Assembly: GCA_038213135.1 (NCBI GenBank)
Contig: JBBQTQ010000047.1
Location: 1-20,279 of the forward strand
From: JBBQTQ01 sp038213135
Lineage (GTDB): Bacteria; Actinomycetota; Thermoleophilia; Gaiellales; Gaiellaceae
Reading direction: 5' to 3'
DNA length: 20,279 nt
The position numbers were made by a program, and so were the translations under genes. Shown here one piece after another: positions 1 through 5,989 of the stretch. The notes under the pieces were generated by a model. It was not told the origin of the DNA and ran no database searches. It saw only the letters and a program-made list of their open reading frames with translations. Positions within the stretch are counted from its first letter, which is position 1; the number at the start of each line of letters is the position of its first letter.

Positions 1-105
1 CGCGCCCACAGCGCCCTCGACTACCTCAGCCCCGACGAATACGAAACCGCCTACCATCGACGCGAGAAGGAGAAAGCCACCCAACACCTGGCAGAAGCCG
101 CTTAA
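1..105 (+). CDS. IS3-family transposase OrfB, C-terminal fragment (cut by window edge)
   Basis: Frame 1 is open from the first base to a TAA at 103-105 and gives the last 34 residues of a protein. They begin RAHSALDYLSPDEYE, which matches the end of the integrase-core (rve, DDE) transposase of IS3-family elements, where an HSALgYlSP motif closes the catalytic domain. The residues after it (REKEKATQHLAEAA) are a charged tail. The catalytic residues and the upstream orfA lie outside the window, so whether the element is intact cannot be judged. The terminal repeat follows within 30 bases, as expected. Family assignment is firm; the subgroup is not resolvable. Confidence 0.8.
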   Translation, partial: RAHSALDYLSPDEYETAYHRREKEKATQHLAEAA

Positions 106-135
106 TCCCCTGTCAACGAAAACGGGGCAAGTTCA
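1..135 (+). mobile_element. Right end of an IS3-family insertion sequence
   Basis: The transposase tail is followed by GGGGCAAGTTCA ending near base 135. Read on the minus strand this is TGAACTTGCCCC, which resembles the TGAAC-type terminal inverted repeat typical of IS3-family elements. The left end and the target duplication are outside the window. The exact boundary is an estimate, because AGTTCA is repeated immediately afterwards. Confidence 0.65.
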
Positions 136-444
136 AGTTCACAACGCTTGCACCTGCGCCCACTCCAACGCGCTCCGCACCTCCGCACCTCTCGCTCGAC
201 ATCACCGACCCGTCGAGCCTCGAAGGCGAGGCGGACGCGATCAGCGGCGCGGCGAGTGGTGCACTTTTCGATCACCGATCCCGGTGCAGTATTGGACGCC
301 CGGCGTCACTACCGCGGTGCAACCGTCTCCCTCGAGAGCTGTCGCAAATGGCGCACTTTTCGTTCGCGCTACTTCGCACTGCTGCGGAGCCCTTTCGCCT
401 GCAGGGGGCGCAACTTCGCACCCCTTCGCAGACTCCTTATCCAG
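136..444. other. No intact gene; probable mobile-element or gene debris between the IS and ssrA
   Basis: No reading frame here has a convincing start, ribosome-binding site or recognisable product. From about 150 to 255 one plus-strand frame keeps strong G/C third positions (translated LSLDITDPSSLEGEADAISG), so it may be a fragment of a gene cut by the insertion sequence; the codon pattern is lost after about 257. Two copies of a 14-bp repeat, TGGTGCACTTTTCG (257-270) and TGGCGCACTTTTCG (349-362), resemble the multiple terminal repeats seen at some IS ends. ACTTCGCAC also occurs twice (371-379 and 413-421). Confidence 0.4.
405..424 (-). terminator. Candidate ssrA terminator hairpin
   Basis: On the minus strand GGGGTGC and GCGCCCC form a 7-bp stem with one G-U pair around a GAAGTT loop, about 20 nt beyond the mature tmRNA 3' end. 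There is no U-tract, which is common in high-GC actinobacteria, so this is a structural candidate only. Confidence 0.35.
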
Positions 445-808
445 TGGAGGCGGCGGGAATCGAACCCGCGTCCGCAGTCGCACCGAACTGAGCCTCTACA
501 AGCTTAGGCTGCGCTTTTGATCTCGCCCGACGGCTGGTTCGCAGCCGACCTACCGCCGGGCCAGCCATCCTTCAGTGTCGCGCCGCGGGCGATTGGCTCT
601 CCCTTGGCGCCGAGCCCGTTCGTTGGCGCCGTTCCCCGGATCACGGGCCGAATCCGGAACGACGCGCTACCTAAGTCCTAGGACTAGGCAGCGAGTGCGA
701 GATCATGCTTCGCACTTGCATTGGTTCCGGTTGTTTAACGAGGCCAACCGGAGACCTCGGCTTGCAGCTCAGCCGGAGAACCGACCACGTCGAGACCTGG
801 TCGCCCCC
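445..808 (-). ncRNA. ssrA: tmRNA (transfer-messenger RNA), one-piece
   Basis: This RNA rescues stalled ribosomes by acting as an alanyl-tRNA and then as a short message. The 5' end (GGGGGCG, 808-802) pairs with the 3' strand (CGCCTCC, 452-446). The third pair is G-U, the alanine identity element. The T-arm GGTTCGATTCC is present, the discriminator is A at 445, and CCA is not encoded. The 5' part has the tmRNA-typical GACCAGGTCTCGACGTGG. An internal frame from GCA (719) to TAG (686-684) reads ASAKHDLALAA, with the canonical ALAA end. A 12-bp palindrome, AGTCCTAGGACT (674-685), overlaps the tag stop and could form the helix that follows the tag. Its protein partner smpB lies 0.8 kb away. Length 364 nt is normal. 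Confidence 0.96.
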
Positions 809-825
809 GTATGTCTTGTGCTGCC

Positions 826-843
826 AGTGTAGCCGGATACACT
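826..843. promoter_or_regulatory. Symmetric divergent promoter core between ssrA and the secreted-protein gene
   Basis: AGTGTA (826-831) and TACACT (838-843) form a 6-bp inverted repeat, so each strand presents a TACACT -10-like box. On the plus strand TTGTGC (816-821) lies 16 nt upstream as a possible -35, and TACACT ends 7 nt before the ATG at 851, which predicts a leaderless message. On the minus strand the box lies 17 nt before the mature tmRNA 5' end, leaving a short leader for RNase P to remove. The call is by pattern only. Confidence 0.45.
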
Positions 844-850
844 CGCGCCG

Positions 851-1318
851 ATGGGCAGGCTCCTGGCTCTCGCTGCGATCGTCGCCGCGCTCTGCGCAGG
901 CGTTGCGCGTGCGGACTTCACGCTCGCGGCCTATTCGGACGCGGTGCTGGGCTCGCTGCACGTCACGACCGGCGTCCTGCTGCAGGGCAAGACCGTCGAC
1001 CTGCGCGGCGTCTGGACGGACGCCAAAGTCTCGTGCAGGGTCAAGCGCAGGCTGACGATCGACGCGATCGTCGACTTCACGCCGCCGGGCGGCTCGGGCG
1101 GCGGTCACACCGCGCGCCACGGCAGCTTCCGCGACTTCAACTGCGCCGAGGGCGGGCCGAATGTCGGCTTCACCCTCACCGCGAGGCAGCTGCACCTCGC
1201 CTGCCCGAACGGGAGCTGGAAGCCGGGCGACTACTCCTTCAGCGCAGCCGCGACCGAGCCGACCACGAAGCTCCATTCGCACGCGAACCTGGGCTGGAAG
1301 CAGACCCAGGGCTGCTAG
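851..1318 (+). CDS. Small secreted protein of unknown function
   Basis: The product has 155 residues. The N-terminus (MGRLLALAAIVAALCAGVARA then DFTLA) is a clear Sec signal peptide with a likely cleavage after ARA near residue 21. The mature part is about 134 residues with four cysteines (in VSCR, FNCAE, LACPN and the C-terminal GC) and a glycine-rich stretch near the middle, suggesting a small disulfide-stabilised extracellular domain; I do not recognise a family. The ATG at 851 has no Shine-Dalgarno sequence but is preceded at 7 nt by TACACT, consistent with a leaderless transcript. It is the only intact plus-strand gene in the window. Its stop overlaps by 4 nt the stop of the convergent SnoaL-like gene. 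Reality of the gene is supported by the signal peptide and codon use. Confidence 0.75.
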   Translation: MGRLLALAAIVAALCAGVARADFTLAAYSDAVLGSLHVTTGVLLQGKTVDLRGVWTDAKVSCRVKRRLTIDAIVDFTPPGGSGGGHTARHGSFRDFNCAEGGPNVGFTLTARQLHLACPNGSWKPGDYSFSAAATEPTTKLHSHANLGWKQTQGC

Positions 1319-1653
1319 CCGGCGGCCCAGTAGTCGCGGTGCTCGCAGCAGCGCCCGTCGGCCGCGAAGCGCAAGACCGTCACTCCGCGTAACCGCTCCT
1401 CGCCGCCACTCCTCAGCCGGGTCGTCGCCCACCACTGGACAGCGGCCCGGTCGCCGTCGACGATCGGCGTCTCGAACTCGAAGTCGGCGGCCTCCTCGTC
1501 GGCGAAGACCTTCTCGAGGTACTCGCGCGGCGACTCCGGCTCGCGGAACGGATGCGAGACGAAGACCGCCTCGTCGGTATAGAGCTGGGCGATCGTGTCG
1601 ACGTCGTGGTCGCGCCAGCCGCGCGTCCAGCCATCGAGCCAGCGCTCGATCAA
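1315..1653 (-). CDS. SnoaL-like / NTF2-fold protein
   Basis: The 112-residue product starts LIERWLDGWTRGWRDHDVD and contains LYTDEAVFVSHPF, then alternating beta strands ending in VLRFAADGRCCEHRDYW. This is the SnoaL/NTF2-like cone fold used by small cyclases, isomerases and binding proteins; the substrate cannot be told. The start chosen is TTG (1653-1651), which overlaps the smpB stop as TTGA and indicates translational coupling. An upstream in-frame extension exists but runs through the smpB coding frame and is a shadow. The stop codon overlaps the convergent secreted-protein gene by 4 nt. The family call is good, and the start is moderately sure. Confidence 0.8.
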   Translation of the reverse strand: MIERWLDGWTRGWRDHDVDTIAQLYTDEAVFVSHPFREPESPREYLEKVFADEEAADFEFETPIVDGDRAAVQWWATTRLRSGGEERLRGVTVLRFAADGRCCEHRDYWAAG

Positions 1654-2105
1654 TCGCCGCGCCCGCGCAGGACCCGTTCGATCTGGCGGTCGGCGTCGCG
1701 CTTGGCGATGTCGCGCCGCTTGTCGCGCTGCTCCTTGCCGCGCGCGAGCGCGAGCTCGACCTTCGCGCGGCCGTTCTTCCAGTACATCCGGGTCGGAACG
1801 AGCGTCTGGCCCTTCTCGCGCACCTTGCCGATCAGGGAGTCGATCTCGCGGCCGTGCAGTAGGAGCTTGCGGTCGCGGTCGGGGTCGTGGTTGGCGACGT
1901 TCCCCTGCGCGTACTCGGAGATGTGCGCGCCGATCAGCCAGACCTCGCCGTCGCGCACGTCCGCGTAGGCACGCGCAAGGTCGGCGCGCCCGTTGCGCAG
2001 CGACTTGACCTCCGTCCCGGTCAGCACGAGGCCCGCCTCGAAGCGCTCGAGCAGGTGGTACTCGTGCCGCGCGCGGCGGTTGTCCGCGATCAGCTTTTCG
2101 GCCAC
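1650..2105 (-). CDS. smpB: SsrA-binding protein SmpB
   Basis: SmpB binds the tRNA-like domain of tmRNA and places it in the empty A site of stalled ribosomes. The 151-residue product has the family hallmarks: NRRARHEYHLLERFEAGLVL at the start, GTEVKSLR, DGEVWLIGAHISEY and the basic C-terminal tail (DKRRDIAKRDADRQIERVL) that enters the mRNA channel. Length is typical. The start is GTG (2105-2103), inside the end of the upstream cupin gene with a 16-nt overlap. The stop overlaps the next gene as TTGA. The partner RNA ssrA is nearby on the same strand and rnr is one gene upstream, so the neighbourhood supports the call. Confidence 0.97.
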   Translation of the reverse strand: MAEKLIADNRRARHEYHLLERFEAGLVLTGTEVKSLRNGRADLARAYADVRDGEVWLIGAHISEYAQGNVANHDPDRDRKLLLHGREIDSLIGKVREKGQTLVPTRMYWKNGRAKVELALARGKEQRDKRRDIAKRDADRQIERVLRGRGD

Positions 2106-2485
2106 CAGTCCTGCACCATCTCCGCGTCCATCGGGTTCTCGCCCACGGCGAACGCGAGGAACTCGATGCCGTCAGGACCGGCCTCGACATCGCGCATCGT
2201 GTCGACGTCGAGCCGGATCGCATCCCATTCCGAGACCTCGACGACCTCGTCCTCGACCTTGATTCGGCCGGATCCGCGAACGACCACGTACACCTCTTCC
2301 TGCTCGGTGTGCTTGTGGCCGAACGGGATCCGGAAGCCGGGCGCGAGCTTCATCAGGCTCAGCCCGAGCGTCTTGCCGCCGATCTCCCTTCGCGCGAACC
2401 TCGCCTCGAGCTCGGCGGGCATGCCGAACTTCGGCGCCTGGTTCTCGACGTCGCTGCGCAGGTTCTTCTTCGTGTAACCGCTCAT
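2090..2485 (-). CDS. Small single-domain cupin protein
   Basis: The 131-residue protein has a clear first cupin motif, PFGHKHTEQEEVYVVVRGSG, with the two histidines and the glutamate that usually bind a metal. The second motif (EWDAIRLDVDTMRDVEAG) lacks the usual metal-binding histidine, so metal binding may be altered. The C-terminus (FAVGENPMDAEMVQDWWP) is compatible with cupins of this size. The ATG (2485-2483) lies 1 nt after the rnr stop and has a strong AAGGAGG ribosome-binding site inside the rnr end. It overlaps smpB by 16 nt, so it is embedded in the rnr-smpB operon. Role unknown; a link to RNA quality control is only inferred from position. Confidence 0.85.
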   Translation of the reverse strand: MSGYTKKNLRSDVENQAPKFGMPAELEARFARREIGGKTLGLSLMKLAPGFRIPFGHKHTEQEEVYVVVRGSGRIKVEDEVVEVSEWDAIRLDVDTMRDVEAGPDGIEFLAFAVGENPMDAEMVQDWWPKS

Positions 2486-2486
2486 C

Positions 2487-4211
2487 TCAACGCCTCCTTG
2501 ATCGACCTTTCTCTGGCCGTGCCGATCGACTCTCCGAGCCTAGCGTCAGCTCGACCTTGCCCTCGTTCTTGCGCAGCTCGGCGACGCGCACCTCGATCGG
2601 ATTCCCAAGCCGGTAGGTCCGCTTCGAGCGGCGGCCCGTGAGCGCCGTGCCGAGCGGGCTGATCTCGAAGTAGTCGTCCGGCAGGCGGCGCGCGGGGAGA
2701 TAGCCCTCGAAGACCTCGCCGAAGCGGATGAAGAGGCCGCTGTCGATGATCCCGGTGATCTCTCCCGAGAACGTCGTCTCCCAGCCCAGCTCGAACAGTC
2801 GCGCCTCGAGCAGCCAGGCGAGGCAGAGATCGTCGGCCAGGTACTCGACCTCGGCGGCGTTTCGCTCTCGGAGCGAGCAGTGCTCCGCGAGCTCGGTCAG
2901 CTCCTTGGGCGGCGCGTCGTCGCCCTGGCCGAGCTCGAGCAGGAGCGCCCGGTGGCAGACGAGATCCGGATAGCGGCGGATCGGCGAGGTGAAGTGGCAG
3001 TACGCCTCGCTCGCGAGGCCGGAGTGGCCGAGGTTGTGCTCGTCGTACCGGGCTCGCTTGAGGGCACGCAAGACGAGGCTTGGGAATGCCTCGCGGCCGC
3101 GCGTTCCCCGCTTCACGTAGGCGACGACGCGTTCGGCCGCCTGGGCCGCAACCTTCTCCGCAGCGGTCTCCCCCATTTTCTTCGGCACCGGCGGCGTCGG
3201 CACGTCGAGCTCGCCGAGCCGCGAGATCAGCAGCTCGACCGACTGCGGGTCGGGCTTCTCGTGGACCCGGTAGAGGGCGCCCCGCTTGCGCCGCGTCAGG
3301 AAGCGGGCGACGCATTCGTTGGCGAGGATCATCAGCTCCTCGATCAGCGCGTGCGCGTTCGGCTCCTCCTCGCGCCAAGCGCGCGCGACACCGCCCTTGC
3401 GGTCGAATGCGAACTGGATCTCGGTGCTCTCGACGCGGAGGGCGCCACGCGCGAAGCGTCGGCGTCGCAGCTCGGCCGAGAGGCGCTCGGCCAGCTTCAG
3501 CGCCTCGGCGAGCGGCGGCTCCGCGCGCTCCTTGCCGGCCAGGATCTTCTCTGCCTGCCCGTAGGAGAGGCGCGCGTCGCTGCGGATTACCGAGCGGTAG
3601 AAGCGCGGGCGGCCGAGCTCGAGCCCGGGCCCGAACGGCACCTCGACGGTCACGCAGAGTCGGTCGACGTGCGGGCGCAAGGAGCAGAGGTCGTCCGCGA
3701 GCTCGTGCGGCAGCATCGGCGCGACCCGGCCAGGGATGTAGTACGAGAACGCCCGGTCGGCCGCGCCGCCGTCGAGAGGCATCCCGGGCCGGACGAAGTA
3801 CGACACGTCCGCGATGTGCACCCAGGCGCGCAGGCCGTCGCCCTCTCGCTGGATGGAGATCGCGTCGTCGAAGTCCTTCGCGGTCTCAGGGTCGATCGTG
3901 AATGTGAGCAGGTCGCGGAGATCCTCGCGGCCTTCGAGCGAGATCTTCGGCGGGTCATAACGCTCGTGCTTGGTGCGCAGCCCGCGCTCGATCAGGAGCG
4001 CCTCGAGGACGACGTCGATGTCCTTCGCCTGCCCGAGCATCGTCTCGACGCGCGAGCGGCCGCGTCCCAGGACCGCGATCGCGAGGTCGCCAGCCTTCGC
4101 TCCGCGCAACGACTTCGGATCGAGCGCGAGCGGCGTGCCGGGAGTGAAGAACGGCTCGCCGGCGAACTGCCGCCCGCGGCGCGTGATCTCGACGGCGAGC
4201 TTGTCCGTCAG
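2487..4211 (-). CDS. rnr: RNase R / RNase II-family 3'-5' exoribonuclease
   Basis: The enzyme degrades structured RNA from the 3' end and, in bacteria where it has been studied, acts with tmRNA-SmpB on non-stop messages. The RNB catalytic domain is evident from TFTIDPETAKDFDDAIS, which carries the metal-binding aspartates, through HIADVSYFVRPG, YHFTSPIRRYPDL and HRALL. A C-terminal S1 domain (FSGEITGIIDSGLFIRFG) and a short basic tail (RPEKGRSRRR) follow. The first TTG at 4109 gives only 540 residues, but the frame continues upstream with cold-shock-domain-like sequence (RRGRQFAGEPFF). The likeliest start is CTG at 4211-4209, overlapping the ftsX stop as CTGA and giving 574 residues beginning MTDKLAVEITRRG. 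It lacks the long N-terminal part of E. coli RNase R. Confidence 0.9.
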   Translation of the reverse strand: MTDKLAVEITRRGRQFAGEPFFTPGTPLALDPKSLRGAKAGDLAIAVLGRGRSRVETMLGQAKDIDVVLEALLIERGLRTKHERYDPPKISLEGREDLRDLLTFTIDPETAKDFDDAISIQREGDGLRAWVHIADVSYFVRPGMPLDGGAADRAFSYYIPGRVAPMLPHELADDLCSLRPHVDRLCVTVEVPFGPGLELGRPRFYRSVIRSDARLSYGQAEKILAGKERAEPPLAEALKLAERLSAELRRRRFARGALRVESTEIQFAFDRKGGVARAWREEEPNAHALIEELMILANECVARFLTRRKRGALYRVHEKPDPQSVELLISRLGELDVPTPPVPKKMGETAAEKVAAQAAERVVAYVKRGTRGREAFPSLVLRALKRARYDEHNLGHSGLASEAYCHFTSPIRRYPDLVCHRALLLELGQGDDAPPKELTELAEHCSLRERNAAEVEYLADDLCLAWLLEARLFELGWETTFSGEITGIIDSGLFIRFGEVFEGYLPARRLPDDYFEISPLGTALTGRRSKRTYRLGNPIEVRVAELRKNEGKVELTLGSESRSARPEKGRSRRR

Positions 4212-5089
4212 ACCTTGAGGAAGCGGCGCAGGGTGAGGCCCGAGCCCATCGCCCCGAGCATCAGACCGGCCGCCAGCAGGATCAGCGCGTTCAGCCCGAA
4301 CGGCATCGCGGTGACGCCCTGGCTGTCCTTGATGTGGCCGAGGATCGCGGGCAGCGCGATCGCCTTGCCGAGCAGTAGCAGGAACACCGCCGCAACCGCG
4401 CCAGCGAGCCCGCAGAGCAGGCCCTCGACCATGAACGGACCGCGCACGAACCAGTTCGTCGCGCCCACGAGCTTCATCACCTCGATCTCACGGCGCCGCG
4501 AGAAGATCGAGAGGCGAATCGTGTTCGCGATCAGCAGCGTCGAGGCGACGAGCAGGATCAGCACGCCGATCAGGAAGACGATCTCGATGATGCTCCCGAC
4601 CCGGAGCACGCGTTTCGAGAGCTTCGCGCCATAGTTCACCTTGTCGAGGCCCGGTGGAGGCAGCCCATTGCTCGCGTGGTTCAGGTACTTGGCGATCGAC
4701 GCGTTGAGCTCGGCCCTGACCGGCACGACCTCGTAGGAGGCGGGCAGCGGGTTGTAGGAGAGGTTCCGCACGAGATCCGGGTACTGCCTGCGCATCTGGG
4801 CGAGCGCCGCCTCCTTCGAGACGAAGGTGTACGACTTCACGTCCGAGTCCTTCGCGAGCAGGATGCGCACGTGGTCGATCTGCCTCGCCGTCGCGTCGGT
4901 CTTGAAGTAGACCTTCGCGACGAGCTGCTTCTTCACGTGGTCGCTCCAGGAGAGCACCCAGGTGCCGAGCGCGATCGTCAGCCCGAGCACGAACATCCCG
5001 ATCAGAACGGTGACGGTCGCGGCGATCGTCGTCGACATGCTCGCGCCGACCGAGCGCACTGCCTCCGAGAGAACGAGCCTGAACCTCAC
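4208..5089 (-). CDS. ftsX: Cell-division protein FtsX
   Basis: FtsX is the membrane partner of FtsE and controls peptidoglycan hydrolases at the division site. The 293-residue product has the expected layout: a transmembrane segment at about residues 20-45 (ATVTVLIGMFVLGLTIALG), an extracellular loop to about 155 containing AQMRRQYPDLVRNLSYNPLP, then three C-terminal membrane segments with the conserved cytoplasmic RREIEVMKLVGATNWFVRGPF. The start is GTG (5089-5087). It lies 64 nt downstream of ftsE. The stop overlaps the proposed rnr start, so translation of rnr is probably coupled to it. Confidence 0.96.
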   Translation of the reverse strand: MRFRLVLSEAVRSVGASMSTTIAATVTVLIGMFVLGLTIALGTWVLSWSDHVKKQLVAKVYFKTDATARQIDHVRILLAKDSDVKSYTFVSKEAALAQMRRQYPDLVRNLSYNPLPASYEVVPVRAELNASIAKYLNHASNGLPPPGLDKVNYGAKLSKRVLRVGSIIEIVFLIGVLILLVASTLLIANTIRLSIFSRRREIEVMKLVGATNWFVRGPFMVEGLLCGLAGAVAAVFLLLLGKAIALPAILGHIKDSQGVTAMPFGLNALILLAAGLMLGAMGSGLTLRRFLKV

Positions 5090-5153
5090 GTCACCACGTA
5101 GTGGACAGGCCCGCAGGGCCAGTCCCCAGATCTCGCGGTTGGCAGCGCATTGC

Positions 5154-5837
5154 TCACTCCGTCGCGTACCCGCCGCGCCGCTCGTCGCGCGAGAGCCGGC
5201 CCTCGTCGAGCGCGATCACGCGCTTGCGCATCTTGTCGACCATCTCGCGGTCGTGGGTGACCATCAGGATCGTCGTCCCCGCCGGGTTGATCCGGTAGAG
5301 GAGCTGCATGATCCCGACGGAGGTGTCCGGGTCGAGGTTGCCCGTGGGCTCGTCGCAGATCAGGAGCGGCGGGTGGTTGACGACGGCGCGCGCGATCGAG
5401 ACGCGCTGCTGCTCGCCACCGGAGAGCTCGTCGGGCAGGGAGCCCATCTTGTGCGCGAGGCCGACCAGGTCGAGCACCTCGGGCACCTTCTTGCGGATCG
5501 AGAGTCGGCTCTCGCCCTGCACCTTCAGCGCGTAGGCGACGTTCTCGGCAGCGGTGCGGTTCGGCAGGAGCTTGAAGTCCTGGAAGACGCAGCCGACGTT
5601 GCGGCGGAGCAGCGGCACCTTGCTGCGCTTGAGGCGTGCGAGGTCGCGTCCGCCGACGAGGATGCGGCCGCCGGTCGGCTCCATCTCCTTCAGCAGCAGG
5701 CGGATCACAGTCGACTTGCCCGAGCCGGACGCGCCGACGACGAAGACGAAGTCGCCCTTCTCGATCACGAACGAGACGCCGCGAAGGGCCGTCACGTCGG
5801 GCGGGTAGACCATCGTCACGTCGTCGAAGACGATCAT
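5154..5837 (-). CDS. ftsE: Cell-division ATP-binding protein FtsE
   Basis: This is the ABC ATPase of the FtsEX complex. In the 227-residue form from ATG 5837, Walker A is GASGSGKST (35-43), the signature is LSGGEQQ (138-144), Walker B is LLICDEPTGNLD (about 158-169) and the switch histidine lies in VTHD. FDDVTMVYPPDVTALRGVSF is the typical FtsE N-terminus. No Shine-Dalgarno precedes this ATG, and the frame stays open upstream, with a proline/alanine-rich stretch (EHPQPQAAPSTGA) that could be an N-terminal extension from a GTG near 5925. A TAGACT box at 5971-5976 could be a promoter for such a form. The gene lies between prfB and ftsX, the usual actinobacterial order. Confidence 0.95.
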   Translation of the reverse strand: MIVFDDVTMVYPPDVTALRGVSFVIEKGDFVFVVGASGSGKSTVIRLLLKEMEPTGGRILVGGRDLARLKRSKVPLLRRNVGCVFQDFKLLPNRTAAENVAYALKVQGESRLSIRKKVPEVLDLVGLAHKMGSLPDELSGGEQQRVSIARAVVNHPPLLICDEPTGNLDPDTSVGIMQLLYRINPAGTTILMVTHDREMVDKMRKRVIALDEGRLSRDERRGGYATE

Positions 5838-5989
5838 CGCGCCCGTGCTCGGCGCCGCCTGCGGCTGTGGATGCTCAGCCACCGCCACGGCGGGCTTTTC
5901 GATCTGGAGGTTCGCTTCCGGCACGATGGAGACGGGCGATTGAACGCCCTGCGGCTCGATGGAGAGGCTCAGTCTAGCCCACTCCCCGG

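Noticed and set aside
241..483. 80-codon minus-strand frame downstream of and into ssrA
   Set aside because: Its first residues come from the tmRNA T-arm and acceptor; no ribosome-binding site and no family similarity.
148..507. 119-codon plus-strand frame
   Set aside because: Arg/Ser-rich composition, runs antisense into ssrA, and is not the frame with G/C third-position bias.
671..1435. 254-codon minus-strand frame spanning the ssrA 5' part and the secreted-protein gene
   Set aside because: It covers the tmRNA and the antisense of the signal-peptide gene; no protein features.
2880..4634. 584-codon plus-strand open frame opposite rnr and ftsX
   Set aside because: Antisense shadow of two recognisable genes.
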